The translations under genes were made by a program, and so were the position numbers. The notes beneath the pieces are model-generated. The model had not been told where the DNA came from. It saw only the letters and a list, made by a program, of their open reading frames with translations, and ran no database searches. A stretch of 64,000 nucleotides of DNA, from assembly GCA_017634595.1 (NCBI GenBank), contig JAGBNC010000024.1, positions 42,952-106,951 on the forward strand, written 5' to 3'. Shown here piece by piece: positions 8,047-17,486 of the stretch. Within the stretch, counting starts at the first letter, position 1; the number at the start of each line of letters is the position of its first letter. Source of the stretch: Bacteroidales bacterium. Its GTDB lineage: Bacteria; Bacteroidota; Bacteroidia; Bacteroidales; UBA932.

Positions 8047-10350
8047 TCATTTTGAGCCTTCCGGGCGCATTTTAGCATATTTAAGTAAGAGGAGCTTCTC
8101 TCCGAGTTCATCGAAGCGCACGCGAGCTTTGAGCTCCGGTACTTTACCGGTGATCTCCAGAATCTCACCCGCACCGAAGCGATTGTGTTCAATACGTTCT
8201 CCAACGTAGAAATCCGTCATAGGTGAAGGGATGAAGTTGGGGTCGGGAGCAGCAGGGGCAGAGGGCACCTGAATGGGTTTCTTCGCAGGCGACGGGCCCC
8301 TCCCGTTCACATAGCCGCGACTTACGCCGCTGAACCCGCCGAAGCCCACAGGATCGTCCTCGACTGGCCTCTCGAGATAGCGGCTGTCTATATCCCGCAG
8401 GAAACGCGAAGGCGAGTTGGACTCGTGCCGGCCGTTGCGCATGCGGGTGCCGGCGTAAGAGAGCGTAACTGCCTTTCCGGCACGTGTAATAGCCACGTAG
8501 AACAGGCGCCGCTCCTCCTCCAAATCCTTCTGACTCAGCATCATTGACTGGCTCGGGAACAGATTTTCCTCCATGCCGGTCACAAATACATAAGGGAACT
8601 CAAGGCCCTTGGCTGAATGCACAGTCATGAGGGCAACCTTATTGTTGGTATCCTCATCTTCGCTTAAGTCCACATTGCTTAGCAGGGACACGTTCTCAAG
8701 AAAATCGTCCAGCGTGAAAGTATCTTCAGCGCCTTCCGCCTCGTCGCGCCTTTCTTCTTCAAAGGAGGCCACGGAGTTGACCAGCTCCTCAACATTGGCG
8801 AAACGAGCCATGCCTTCGATGGACGTATCTGCCTGATAAAAAGCATACAGGCCGCTCTTGTCGGCAATCTGACGGGCCAGGTCGAAAGCGCCGAGCGTCT
8901 TGACCGACTGGTTAAGCGAATCGATCATGGCGCAGAAAGCGCGTACCTTCTGGACAGCGGCACTGCGAAGTCCATAGGCCTCCAGGTCATCGGCAAAAGC
9001 GGCGCGGAAAAGCGTAGTCCCGTGTGCAAGCGCCGCGGCCTCAAGAGCCTTGACGGACGTATCCCCTATGGCACGGGCCGGTTTGTTGACCACACGCTTG
9101 AAGGACTCGTCGTCCATAGGATTGACAACGAGCTTGAAGTAGGCCATCATGTCCTTTACTTCAGCCCTCTCGAAGAAGGAATTGCCGGAGTACACAATGT
9201 AAGGGATATTGCGTCTCCTCAACTGCTCTTCGAGGGCGCGGGACTGGGAGTTTGTACGGTAAAGAATAGCAAAGTCCTGATATGCCGCCCCGTCGCCACG
9301 CATGCGCTTCTGGATGGCTGACACGATCTCCACCGCCTCGTCCTGCTCCGTAAACGCCTGTATCAGATGCAGTTTCTCACCCGGAGCCCCTTCAGCGAAA
9401 CACTTTTTGGGGATGCGTCCGGAATTGTGTTCTATGACAGAATTAGCTGCGTCCACAATCGTGGGAGTGCTGCGGTAGTTCCTCTCCAGGCGGAAAATCT
9501 TGCTCTCGGGATAGTCTTTACGGAAGTTGAGTATATTCTGAATCTGAGCACCGCGGAATGCATAGATGGACTGGGAATCATCCCCCACCACGCAGATATT
9601 GTGATGCCCTGAAGATAGCTTCTTGATGATGATATACTGGGCAAGATTGGTATCCTGATACTCATCCACCATGATGTAGGAGAAGCGCGCGGCGATGCTG
9701 GCTAGGGCTTCTTTATTGTCCCTCAGCAAGATGTTCATATTGACCAGAATATCGTCAAAATCCATCACGCCCGACTGCTTCAGGCGCTGCTGATAACGAT
9801 CGTAAATATCTATGATCCTCGGCTTTTTGGAGTGAGTATCTGCCATGAGGGCATTACGGTCGGCCCTGTAGGCCGATACCGTCACCAGATGGTTCTTGGC
9901 ACTGGATATTCTCGACTGCACGTCCCGGGGCTTGTACACGGCATCGTCAAGGTTAAGCTCTTTGATGACAGCCTTGACCGCCGACACAGAATCGCCCTGG
10001 TCGTATATTGTGAATTCCTTGGGATAACCAAGGCTTTCCGCATAGTCTCTGAGGAAACGGATGAACACCGAGTGGAAAGTGCCCATAACAACCCTGCGGG
10101 CCTTGTATTGGCCAACCATCAGCGCAATCCTCTCCTTCATCTCGCCTGCCGCTTTCTTGGTAAAGGTAAGAGCCAGGATACGCGAAGGATCTACCCCCTC
10201 GGCCAGAAGATATGCCACACGGCTTGTAAGCACACGGGTTTTCCCGGAACCGGCTCCCGCCACAATCAATACAGGACCATCAACACACTGAACTGCCTTT
10301 CTCTGCTCATCATTCAGCCCGTCCAGAATAGCTCGCACATTGTTCTCCAT
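8047..10350 (-). CDS. pcrA: ATP-dependent DNA helicase, UvrD/PcrA family
   Basis: A 767-residue superfamily 1A helicase, a 3'-5' translocase used in repair and in clearing replication blocks. Walker A (GAGSGKTRVL) is near residue 32. Motif Ia, the DEYQDTN Walker B box, GDDSQSIYAFRGA (motif III), NYRS (motif IV), TVHSAKGLEF (motif V) and VAITRA (motif VI) follow in order. The C-terminal 60 residues carry the Tudor-like RNA polymerase-binding region usual for PcrA/UvrD (VGERIEHNRFGAGEILEI). The ATG at 10350 gives the usual start (ENNVRAILDGLNDEQRKAV); upstream in-frame codons lie in or before the promoter. The EEP lipoprotein starts 1 nt after its stop, so the two may share an mRNA. Confidence 0.95.
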   Translation of the reverse strand: MENNVRAILDGLNDEQRKAVQCVDGPVLIVAGAGSGKTRVLTSRVAYLLAEGVDPSRILALTFTKKAAGEMKERIALMVGQYKARRVVMGTFHSVFIRFLRDYAESLGYPKEFTIYDQGDSVSAVKAVIKELNLDDAVYKPRDVQSRISSAKNHLVTVSAYRADRNALMADTHSKKPRIIDIYDRYQQRLKQSGVMDFDDILVNMNILLRDNKEALASIAARFSYIMVDEYQDTNLAQYIIIKKLSSGHHNICVVGDDSQSIYAFRGAQIQNILNFRKDYPESKIFRLERNYRSTPTIVDAANSVIEHNSGRIPKKCFAEGAPGEKLHLIQAFTEQDEAVEIVSAIQKRMRGDGAAYQDFAILYRTNSQSRALEEQLRRRNIPYIVYSGNSFFERAEVKDMMAYFKLVVNPMDDESFKRVVNKPARAIGDTSVKALEAAALAHGTTLFRAAFADDLEAYGLRSAAVQKVRAFCAMIDSLNQSVKTLGAFDLARQIADKSGLYAFYQADTSIEGMARFANVEELVNSVASFEEERRDEAEGAEDTFTLDDFLENVSLLSNVDLSEDEDTNNKVALMTVHSAKGLEFPYVFVTGMEENLFPSQSMMLSQKDLEEERRLFYVAITRAGKAVTLSYAGTRMRNGRHESNSPSRFLRDIDSRYLERPVEDDPVGFGGFSGVSRGYVNGRGPSPAKKPIQVPSAPAAPDPNFIPSPMTDFYVGERIEHNRFGAGEILEITGKVPELKARVRFDELGEKLLLLKYAKMRPEGSK

Positions 10351-10357
10351 AATGATG

Positions 10358-10365
10358 CGAAAATA
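10358..10365 (-). promoter_or_regulatory. -7 promoter element TATTTTCG of pcrA
   Basis: A match to the Bacteroidota -7 box TAnnTTTG/TTCG on the minus strand. Its last base is only 7 nt from the start codon, which implies a leader of a few nucleotides at most. Confidence 0.5.
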
Positions 10366-10378
10366 CAAAAAAAAGTGG

Positions 10379-10386
10379 TATCTTCG
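10379..10386 (+). promoter_or_regulatory. -7 promoter element TATCTTCG of the nqr operon
   Basis: A TAnnTTCG match 37 nt before nqrA in the divergent pcrA/nqrA gap. It is the only good candidate promoter for the six-gene operon. Confidence 0.55.
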
Positions 10387-10423
10387 CACCGCATTTACGT
10401 AAATTATTATAACCATCTATAAA

Positions 10424-11752
10424 ATGTCAAAAAACATCGTTTTGAAGAAGGGTCTGGACATTCCGATCAACGGCTGTGCGACCCTCAATGTCAGCAAATC
10501 GATGGTTCCGGCACTGCTTGCCGTCCAACCCGACGGCATCAAGGGACTTCTCCCCAGACTGCTGGTTAAAGAAGGAGACCGCGTTCTGTGCGGCTCCCCC
10601 GTCATTGCCGACAAGAAAAACCCGGACATTTTACTCACCTCACCCGCAAGCGGAACAGTCAAGGAAGTAGTGAGAGGCGAGAAGCGCAAGCTTCTTGCCG
10701 TTCTCATCCAGACCGATGCGGAGCAGGAGTATGCCCGGATTGATACTACCGACGTTAAATCTGCGCTCCTGCAGAGTGGACTGTGGACGATGCTTACCCA
10801 AAGGCCTTACGGCGTGCTTGCAGACCCTGCAATTACCCCCAAGGCCATTTTTGTTTCAGCATTCCACACTGCGCCCCTCGCCGCCGACCTGGAGTTCACC
10901 CTCGGTTCCGAGGTGAAAGCCATACAGAAAGGCATCGACGCCCTGGCCACCCTCGCTCCCGTACATGTGTCGCTTAACGCCGCCGTCAAGGACAGCGCTT
11001 TCGCCTCCCTGAGCGGCTGCACCCTCCACTGCTTTGAGGGGAAGCATCCCGCCGGGAACGTCGGAGTGCAAATCAGCCACATCAGTCCCATCCTCAAGGG
11101 TGAGACCGTATGGACTGTTTCTCTCAACGGGCTTGCCGCAATAGGCCGTCTCTTCCTCGAAGGGCGCCTGAACCTGCGCCGCAAAGTTGCAGTCTGCGGA
11201 CCTGCCGCTCTCCAGCCTTCATACGTGGAGACTCTTCCCGGCACTCCCATCAAGGATTTCGCTCCTTTCTACGGAAACGGAGCAGAAGAGGTGCGCATCA
11301 TAAGCGGAGACGTGCTCAGCGGACTCAATGTAGGCGCTGCAGGCTATCTGGGACGCGATGACGACCAGATCACCATTATCCGCGAAGGCCACGAAAAAGA
11401 GCTGCTCGGCTGGATTCGTCCCATACGCTACAAGCAGTTCAGCAACGACCATAGCTACTTCAGCTGGCTCATGCCCGGCCGCAAGTACAATATGGACACC
11501 AACCTCCACGGAGGTCCGCGCCCGTTCCTTATGAACGACAATTATTATTCAAAGGTTCTTCCCATGGACATCTACCCTGTGTTCCTTGCCAAGGCTTGCC
11601 TTGCCGGCGACATTGAGAAGATGGAGAAATTCGGCATCTACGAAGTTCTCCCCGAGGATCTTGCCCTGTGCGAGTTCGTAGATCCAAGCAAGAACTATAT
11701 TCAGGACATCATTGCAAAGGGCATAGACCTGATGCTTAAAGAAATGGCTTAA
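10424..11752 (+). CDS. nqrA: Na+-translocating NADH:quinone reductase subunit A
   Basis: A 442-residue peripheral subunit of Na+-NQR, the sodium-pumping respiratory complex that oxidises NADH and reduces quinone. The N-terminal biotinyl-like/hybrid barrel region (GLDIPINGCA, VKEGDRVLCGSPV, SPASGTVKEVVRGEKRKL) and the later QPYG-like box (TQRPYGVLADP) are typical NqrA landmarks. Length is normal for the family. It is first in the operon A-B-C-D-E-F, with 5 nt to nqrB. NqrA lacks membrane spans and takes part in quinone binding. Confidence 0.96.
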   Translation: MSKNIVLKKGLDIPINGCATLNVSKSMVPALLAVQPDGIKGLLPRLLVKEGDRVLCGSPVIADKKNPDILLTSPASGTVKEVVRGEKRKLLAVLIQTDAEQEYARIDTTDVKSALLQSGLWTMLTQRPYGVLADPAITPKAIFVSAFHTAPLAADLEFTLGSEVKAIQKGIDALATLAPVHVSLNAAVKDSAFASLSGCTLHCFEGKHPAGNVGVQISHISPILKGETVWTVSLNGLAAIGRLFLEGRLNLRRKVAVCGPAALQPSYVETLPGTPIKDFAPFYGNGAEEVRIISGDVLSGLNVGAAGYLGRDDDQITIIREGHEKELLGWIRPIRYKQFSNDHSYFSWLMPGRKYNMDTNLHGGPRPFLMNDNYYSKVLPMDIYPVFLAKACLAGDIEKMEKFGIYEVLPEDLALCEFVDPSKNYIQDIIAKGIDLMLKEMA

Positions 11753-11757
11753 AAGAT

Positions 11758-12876
11758 ATGAACAAGATATTTGAAAAAGGCGGCAAGCTCTACTGGCTTC
11801 ACAGCACCGTCGATGCTTTTGAGACATTCCTCCATGTCCCCGGCACAGTAACCCTCAAAGGGTCACACGTACGCGATGCTATCGATCTCAAGCGCCTGCT
11901 TATACTCGTAGTCATCGCCGCCGCTCCCGCCGCCCTGTTCGGCATGTGGAACGTAGGCTACCAGCACGGACTTGCAATGGGCCAGACCGGAGTTCACATT
12001 CTGGAATATTTCTGGTTCGGCTTCCTCAAAGTGCTTCCCCTCTACCTCGTATCCTACATTGTAGGTCTGGGTATTGAATTCGCTTCCAGCCAGATACGTG
12101 GCGAGGAAGTCAGCGAGGGATACCTCGTGAGCGGATTCTTTATTCCCCTTATTGTCCCCGTTGACATCCCCCTCTGGATGCTCGCACTGGCCGTGGCCTT
12201 TGCCGTCATCTTTGGCAAAGAGGTCTTCGGAGGCACCGGAATGAATATTTGGAACCCTGCACTCCTAACACGTGCATTCCTGTTCTTCTCCTATCCTAAC
12301 TATATGTCCGGATCCGAGTGCTGGATAGCATTCAAGAAAGGCGAGACCGCAGTAGCTGACGCATTTACAGGCGCCACTCCCCTCGCCCTCGACGGTGCTT
12401 CAGCCCAGTATGGCACAGGATTCTGGGACCTGTTCATCGGAACTGTTCCCGGTTCGGTAGGTGAAACTTCCGTCATCGCTATCCTGCTCGGCGCATGCCT
12501 GCTCCTCTGGACCGGCATCGCAAGCTGGAAGATCATGTGCGGCAGCGTTATTGGTGCTCTGCTTGTCGGCTGGATCGGACAGATTGCCGGCGTGACCGAC
12601 ATCCCCTGCTACATGCAACTCCTGTACGGCGGATTTGCATTCGGTACCGTATTCATGGCCACCGACCCTGTCACTTCCTGCCAGACCGAGACCGGCAAAT
12701 GGATCTACGGCCTCCTCATCGGTATGCTTTGCATCACGGTACGTCTCTTCAACCCTGGCTACGCCGAGGGTATGATGCTCGCTATCCTGCTGATGAACAC
12801 ATTTGCACCGCTCATCGACCACTGCGTTACGAGCGTACACATCTCCCGCAGGGCCAAGAAACTTAAAGTCGCATAA
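11758..12876 (+). CDS. nqrB: Na+-translocating NADH:quinone reductase subunit B
   Basis: A 372-residue polytopic membrane subunit that forms the Na+ channel of the complex and carries one covalent FMN and riboflavin. Hydrophobic helices run from about residue 45 to the end. The flavinylation box DAFTGATPL places the covalent FMN on Thr207, matching the S/T-G-A-T motif of the family. A cytoplasmic N-terminal tail and the FGGTGMNIWNPAL loop are also typical. It lies between nqrA (5 nt) and nqrC (3 nt) and is translated as part of the operon. Confidence 0.96.
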   Translation: MNKIFEKGGKLYWLHSTVDAFETFLHVPGTVTLKGSHVRDAIDLKRLLILVVIAAAPAALFGMWNVGYQHGLAMGQTGVHILEYFWFGFLKVLPLYLVSYIVGLGIEFASSQIRGEEVSEGYLVSGFFIPLIVPVDIPLWMLALAVAFAVIFGKEVFGGTGMNIWNPALLTRAFLFFSYPNYMSGSECWIAFKKGETAVADAFTGATPLALDGASAQYGTGFWDLFIGTVPGSVGETSVIAILLGACLLLWTGIASWKIMCGSVIGALLVGWIGQIAGVTDIPCYMQLLYGGFAFGTVFMATDPVTSCQTETGKWIYGLLIGMLCITVRLFNPGYAEGMMLAILLMNTFAPLIDHCVTSVHISRRAKKLKVA

Positions 12877-12879
12877 GCT

Positions 12880-13632
12880 ATGAACACAAATAGTAACGCA
12901 TATACAGTCATCTACACGACGGTCATCGTCGTGATCGTAGCTGCGCTTCTTGCTTTCGTAGCAGCCAAACTCGGCCCCGCACAGGAAGCCAATACCAAAG
13001 CGGAGACACTCCGCCAGATGATGTCCGCGGCTCAGATCAAGCCCACGGACGAGCTCTATTCTACCAAGAACGCCGGCATTCTCCAGCTCTACGCTGACAA
13101 CATCGAGGAAGCCTATACCATAGGACTCGACGGCCAGAAGAACGGCACTCTTTCCACTACCAAGGACAAGATTGAACTTATAGACAAACTCAAACCGCAG
13201 AACAAGGCCATCAAGGCCGGCTCCGGTGCAACTCTTCCCGTGTACGTGTTCAAGAGCGGAGTTATTGTAGTTCCCATCTACGGCGCCGGACTCTGGGGCC
13301 CGATCTGGGGATACATCGCATTCAATCCTGACTGCCGCACAATAGCCGGAGCATACTTCGACCACGAGTCCGAGACCCCCGGTCTGGGAGCCAAGATAAA
13401 GGACGAGGCATGGTTCCGCGAGAAATTTGCAGGCAAGACCGTTGAATTCAGCTCCGAGACTCCGTTCAACCTGTCAAAGAATGCCGAAGCCACCGGTGCA
13501 AGCAATGCAGTTGACGCCATAACCGGCGCCACCATGACTTCCAAAGGCCTGGGCGAGGCTCTCAACGTATGGTTCAAGGCCTACGAGAAGCACCTCGGCG
13601 AGGCACAAACAACTAATGCAGAGGAGGAATAA
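12880..13632 (+). CDS. nqrC: Na+-translocating NADH:quinone reductase subunit C
   Basis: A 250-residue subunit with one N-terminal membrane helix (about residues 11-29) and a periplasmic FMN-binding domain. The flavinylation motif DAITGATMTSKG puts the covalent FMN on Thr218. GPIWGYIAF and the HESETPGLGAKI box are further family marks. Its FMN passes electrons between the iron-sulphur sites and NqrB. Flavin attachment requires an ApbE-type flavin transferase, which is not encoded in this window. Confidence 0.96.
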   Translation: MNTNSNAYTVIYTTVIVVIVAALLAFVAAKLGPAQEANTKAETLRQMMSAAQIKPTDELYSTKNAGILQLYADNIEEAYTIGLDGQKNGTLSTTKDKIELIDKLKPQNKAIKAGSGATLPVYVFKSGVIVVPIYGAGLWGPIWGYIAFNPDCRTIAGAYFDHESETPGLGAKIKDEAWFREKFAGKTVEFSSETPFNLSKNAEATGASNAVDAITGATMTSKGLGEALNVWFKAYEKHLGEAQTTNAEEE

Positions 13633-13634
13633 TT

Positions 13635-14246
13635 ATGGACAAGAAACTTAAAGAAACCATCCTCAACCCGATTCTGAAGGGCAACCCTATCACCGTCCTG
13701 GTGCTCGGTATCTGCTCTTCCCTCGCCGTGACCGTGCAGCTCAAGGGAGCAATAGTCATGGCTCTATCGGTCATTATAGTTACCGGACTGTCAAGCCTTG
13801 TGTGCTCACTGCTCCGCAACACTATCCCCAACCGTGTGCGAATCATCGTTCAGCTGGTAGTCGTAGCATTGATGGTGATCCTGGTGGACCAGATATTGAA
13901 AGCAGGAGAAGGCACCTACGCCATTGACAAGCAGCTTTCAGTATATATCGGCCTTATCATCACCAACTGTATCGTCATGGGACGCATTGAGGCTTTCGCC
14001 CTCGGCAACAAGCCCATCCCTTCCCTGCTTGACGGTCTGGCCAACGGTGTGGGCTACGGCCTCATCCTCGTGATCGTGGCGTTCTTCCGTGAGCTTCTCG
14101 GCAGCGGCACCCTCTTCGGATTCCAGGTCCTGCCCGCCGGCTATATCCCCAACAACCTTGTCATTCTGCCTCCTTTCGCCCTCATCCTCCTGGGATGCAT
14201 AATCTGGGTACACAGGGCAATTGACAAAGACCTTCAGGAAAATTAA
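13635..14246 (+). CDS. nqrD: Na+-translocating NADH:quinone reductase subunit D
   Basis: A 203-residue membrane subunit with six predicted helices. Cys27 (LGICSSL) and Cys112 (ITNCIVMG) occupy the half-membrane repeat positions that, together with matching cysteines of NqrE, hold the intramembrane iron-sulphur centre. Start ATG 13635 is 2 nt after nqrC; a GAGGAGGAATAATT ribosome-binding region overlaps the nqrC end. NqrD and NqrE are homologous and arranged in inverted topology. Confidence 0.96.
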   Translation: MDKKLKETILNPILKGNPITVLVLGICSSLAVTVQLKGAIVMALSVIIVTGLSSLVCSLLRNTIPNRVRIIVQLVVVALMVILVDQILKAGEGTYAIDKQLSVYIGLIITNCIVMGRIEAFALGNKPIPSLLDGLANGVGYGLILVIVAFFRELLGSGTLFGFQVLPAGYIPNNLVILPPFALILLGCIIWVHRAIDKDLQEN

Positions 14247-14258
14247 ACAGCGAGCCAT

Positions 14259-14873
14259 ATGGAATACATCAGCTTATTCGTAAAGTCAATCTTTGTTGAC
14301 AATATGATCTTCGCATACTTCCTGGGTATGTGCTCATACCTGGCAGTATCGAAGAACGTGAAGACAGCCAATGGCCTGGGCCTCGCTGTTATATTCGTAC
14401 TTCTTTTCACCCTGCCCATCAACTGGTTGCTCAACACCTTCGTGCTGCAGCCCGGCGCCCTCAAGTGGCTCGGCCCCCAGTTCGCAAACGTGGATCTGAG
14501 CTTCCTCAGTTTCATCATCTTCATTGCCGTCATCGCCGCATTCGTGCAATTGGTGGAAATGATTGTTGAGAAGTACCTTCCTTCATTGTACTCATCCCTC
14601 GGAATCTACCTGCCGCTTATTGCTGTCAACTGCGCTATTCTGGGCGGTTCGCTGTTCATGCAGCAGAGAGATTTCACCGGCTTCGGCGAGAGCGTCGTGT
14701 ATGCACTTGGTTCCGGCATAGGCTGGTACCTCGCGATCGTAGCGCTTGCCGCAATCCGCGAGAAGATGGCCTACGGCAATGTCCCCAAGCCTCTTAAGGG
14801 CATAGGCATCACATTCATCACCGTAGGTCTCATGGGCATGGCATTTATGATCTTTATGGGAATTCAAATCTAA
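14259..14873 (+). CDS. nqrE: Na+-translocating NADH:quinone reductase subunit E
   Basis: A 204-residue six-helix membrane subunit, homologous to NqrD. Cys25 (LGMCSYL) and Cys125 (AVNCAILGG) are the expected iron-sulphur ligands. The N-terminus ([20 protein letters not shown]) is characteristic of NqrE rather than RnfA, and the neighbouring covalent-flavin NqrB/C and the NqrF gene order confirm NQR instead of RNF. Confidence 0.96.
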   Translation: MEYISLFVKSIFVDNMIFAYFLGMCSYLAVSKNVKTANGLGLAVIFVLLFTLPINWLLNTFVLQPGALKWLGPQFANVDLSFLSFIIFIAVIAAFVQLVEMIVEKYLPSLYSSLGIYLPLIAVNCAILGGSLFMQQRDFTGFGESVVYALGSGIGWYLAIVALAAIREKMAYGNVPKPLKGIGITFITVGLMGMAFMIFMGIQI

Positions 14874-14879
14874 GCGACT

Positions 14880-16154
14880 ATGACACAGACAATTATTGCA
14901 TCCATTGCGGTCATCGTCATAGTGACGCTGATCCTTGTAGCCCTTCTGCTTTTCGTGAAGGACAAGATTACCCCCAAGGGTACAGTCAAGATCGATATCA
15001 ACAACGGAAAGAAAGAACTTAATGTGACTCCCGGCGGCAATCTGATGGCTACGCTGGCAGGCGAGAAGATCTTCCTTCCCTCAGCCTGCGGCGGCAAGGC
15101 CAACTGCGGCCAGTGCAAAGTGCAGGTATTCGAAGGCGGCGGAGAGATTCTCCCTACCGAGACCGGTTTCTTCAACCGCAAGCAGATCAAGGACGGCTGG
15201 CGTCTGGGCTGCCAGGTTAAGGTGAAAGACAACCTTAAGATTCAGGTAGCTGAGAGCGCTCTGTCGGTCAAGAAGCTGGAGTGCGAGGTTATCTCCAACA
15301 AGAATGTGGCTACATTCATCAAGGAATTCACCGTTAAACTTCCTGAGGGAGAGCATCTTGAGTTCAAGAGCGGCGAGTATATCCAGATAGACATCCCTGC
15401 TTACCATGTGTATTTCAAGGATATAGAAGTCGAGCCCGAGTACCGTGCCGACTGGGAGAAGTATGGATTCTTCAATCTTGAGTCTGTCAATCCCGAGGCT
15501 ACCGTACGTGCCTACTCCATGGCTTCCTATCCTGGAGAGAAGGGCATTATCAAGTTGAACGTGCGTATCGCTACTCCTCCGTTCGACCGCAGCGTTCCAA
15601 GGGAACTTGGTCCCAAGCTGCTGCCTGTGAACCCCGGTATCGCTTCTTCTTACGTGTTTACGCGCAAGCCTGGCGACAAGGTGATGATCAGCGGCCCGTT
15701 CGGCGAGTTCCTGCTGCCTAAGGATGATCCTGAGGACATGGAATACATCTTCGTTGGAGGTGGTGCCGGTATGGCTCCTCTGCGCAGTCACATTATGCAG
15801 CTCTTCAAGACTATGCATACTACGCGCAAGGTCCATTTCTTCTATGGTGCACGTGCTCTTGTGGAGGCCTTCTATCTTGAAGATTTCGCCGAGATTGAGA
15901 GGGAATTCCCTAACTTCAAGTTCCATCTTGCACTCGACCGTCCAGACCCGGCCGCCGACGCAGCAGGAGTCAAGTACACTGCCGGTTTTGTGCATAACGT
16001 GATGAACGAGACATATCTGAAAGACCATGAGGCTCCCGAGGATATCAAGTACTTTATGTGCGGTCCTCCTATGATGGTGTCTTCAGTTAATCAGCTTCTC
16101 GATTCGCTTGGAGTTGCCCCTGAGAATATTCTCTACGACAACTTCGGCGCATAA
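14880..16154 (+). CDS. nqrF: Na+-translocating NADH:quinone reductase subunit F
   Basis: The 424-residue NADH-oxidising subunit. One N-terminal helix (residues about 4-26) anchors it; a plant-type ferredoxin domain follows with ligands Cys70, Cys76, Cys79 (ACGGKANCGQC) and Cys111 (LGCQV), the spacing seen in characterised NqrF. The rest is a ferredoxin-reductase-like module: FAD box RAYSMASYP, NAD(P) box FVGGGAGMAPLRSH, and CGPPMM near the C-terminus, ending NFGA. It is the electron entry point from NADH. It closes the operon; the stop codon overlaps the left arm of the long palindrome. Confidence 0.97.
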   Translation: MTQTIIASIAVIVIVTLILVALLLFVKDKITPKGTVKIDINNGKKELNVTPGGNLMATLAGEKIFLPSACGGKANCGQCKVQVFEGGGEILPTETGFFNRKQIKDGWRLGCQVKVKDNLKIQVAESALSVKKLECEVISNKNVATFIKEFTVKLPEGEHLEFKSGEYIQIDIPAYHVYFKDIEVEPEYRADWEKYGFFNLESVNPEATVRAYSMASYPGEKGIIKLNVRIATPPFDRSVPRELGPKLLPVNPGIASSYVFTRKPGDKVMISGPFGEFLLPKDDPEDMEYIFVGGGAGMAPLRSHIMQLFKTMHTTRKVHFFYGARALVEAFYLEDFAEIEREFPNFKFHLALDRPDPAADAAGVKYTAGFVHNVMNETYLKDHEAPEDIKYFMCGPPMMVSSVNQLLDSLGVAPENILYDNFGA

Positions 16155-16277
16155 AAAGAATCAGTTGCTATAGGCCCCCGGGACGTCGCTGCGCGACCCT
16201 TCCCGCAAGCGGGCCCCTCCCTCTTCCGGTGCCGAGGGTGGCACGGTCCCGGGGGCCTATAGCAACTGATTCTTTTT
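16153..16277. repeat. 125-bp palindromic element with perfect 32-bp arms; probable nqr terminator
   Basis: The left arm (16153-16184, starting AAAAAGAATCAGTTGC) and the right arm (16246-16277, ending GCAACTGATTCTTTTT) are perfectly complementary over 32 bp. The 61-nt centre contains two further perfect hairpins: GTCGC/GCGAC at 16185-16197 and CCCGC/GCGGG at 16202-16213. The T-run after the right arm suits a terminator for nqrF on +, but the stem is far longer than terminators need and the loop is structured. It shares an AGTTGCT core with the palindrome at 19580-19651. Confidence 0.85.
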
Positions 16278-16312
16278 TTATTTACATTTGTCCAGTCCCA
16301 AAGTAACACAAC

Positions 16313-17410
16313 ATGCGAATCTGCTGTATGATAGCATCACTGCGTATGGGAGGTGCCGAAAGGCAGCTCGCCGGGCTTGCCGTACTCCTGAAGCAGGCCG
16401 GGCATGACGTTGAAGTGCTGACATACAGAGACGGAGACTTTTATGCCGGAGAGCTTGCAGATGCCGGCGTGAGCCGTGCACAGATTCAGCAAAAGGGGGG
16501 CGATTTAAGCTTGATACGCGCAACCGCATACCACCTGCGAGCCAAGCATACGGAGCTGCTCATTTCTTTTCTGGCCGGGACCAACGTCAAAGCCTGCCTT
16601 GTTAAGCGGCAATATCCTGAATTGCAGCTGATTGTATCCGAGAGAAACTGCAACACATCCTTCCTGCCGCACGACCGCCTGCGCTTTTTCCTTTATAAGC
16701 TCTATGCGCAAAAGGTAGTCAGCAACAGCTACGCACAAACGGAGTTTATACGCGCCCACGCACCTGCCTTGCAGGGGAGGCTCTATACAATCCCGAACTT
16801 TGCTGACCTTGAAAGGTTCAGCCCCGGACCAAGCAGAGAGGCACAGTCCGACGGGCTTTTCAGAATAGCATGTACCGCACGTCTGGCTCCCAGAAAAAAC
16901 GCACTGGGACTTATTAAGGCCGCGGCACTCTGTCCCGGAATACGCATTGACTGGTACGGAGCCGCAGCGAAAGACGCTTACTTTACCAGATGCACGAAAG
17001 CCATTCTGACTCTCGGTCTGGAGCGGCGTTTCTTCATACACGAGGGAAGCAGCGCACCTGAGTCTGTCTACCGCGAAGCCGACGCCTTCTGCCTTCCAAG
17101 CTTTTACGAAGGCACCTCAAATTCACTTGCAGAAGCACTTGCCAGCGGACTTCCTGCCGCTTGCAGCAAAGTGAGCGACAATCCCCGTTACGTACAGGAA
17201 GGCAGGAACGGATACTTGTTCAATCCCTCTGATGTAAACTCTATTGCCTTTGCCCTGCGGCGCCTGGCTTCCATGAAGCCGGAGGCACTGCTCAAGGCTG
17301 GACAAGCAAGCCGCGCGATAGCTCTCTCGTCATTCTCCCAAGAGAACTTTCTTAGCCGCTATGAGGAGCTGATTTGTGGTCCGGCAGAGGGTAAAAAGGG
17401 CAATTCTTAA
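16313..17410 (+). CDS. glycosyltransferase family 4 protein
   Basis: A 365-residue GT-B fold enzyme that transfers a sugar from a nucleotide-sugar donor, probably in surface glycan synthesis. The N-terminus has the family's glycine-rich acceptor loop (ASLRMGGAERQLAGLA). The C-terminal donor domain includes IACTARLAPRKNALGLIKA and the E-x7-E box PSFYEGTSNSLAEALASGLP. The donor and acceptor sugars cannot be inferred. The ORF starts 35 nt after the palindrome, so it probably has its own promoter. The next gene, a lipoprotein, lies 76 nt downstream. Confidence 0.88.
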   Translation: MRICCMIASLRMGGAERQLAGLAVLLKQAGHDVEVLTYRDGDFYAGELADAGVSRAQIQQKGGDLSLIRATAYHLRAKHTELLISFLAGTNVKACLVKRQYPELQLIVSERNCNTSFLPHDRLRFFLYKLYAQKVVSNSYAQTEFIRAHAPALQGRLYTIPNFADLERFSPGPSREAQSDGLFRIACTARLAPRKNALGLIKAAALCPGIRIDWYGAAAKDAYFTRCTKAILTLGLERRFFIHEGSSAPESVYREADAFCLPSFYEGTSNSLAEALASGLPAACSKVSDNPRYVQEGRNGYLFNPSDVNSIAFALRRLASMKPEALLKAGQASRAIALSSFSQENFLSRYEELICGPAEGKKGNS

Positions 17411-17471
17411 AAAATCAGCAATATTTCATTTACGATTTTTTTGATTCCATTGAGCTTTGAAAAAGCAGCCT

Positions 17472-17479
17472 TAGCTTTG
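17472..17479 (+). promoter_or_regulatory. -7 promoter element TAGCTTTG
   Basis: A full TAnnTTTG match whose last base is 7 nt before ATG 17487; it predicts a very short or absent leader. Confidence 0.5.
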
Positions 17480-17486
17480 CGGCACT

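Noticed and set aside
8046-8204. A longer frame for the EEP lipoprotein.
   Set aside because: The extra 53 residues lie in the helicase gene and would hide the signal peptide and lipobox.
14972-14986. A 15-nt match (CCCCAAGGGTACAGT) to the REP hairpin inside nqrF.
   Set aside because: It codes a normal Pro-Lys-Gly-Thr stretch, lacks the second hairpin arm and is probably chance.
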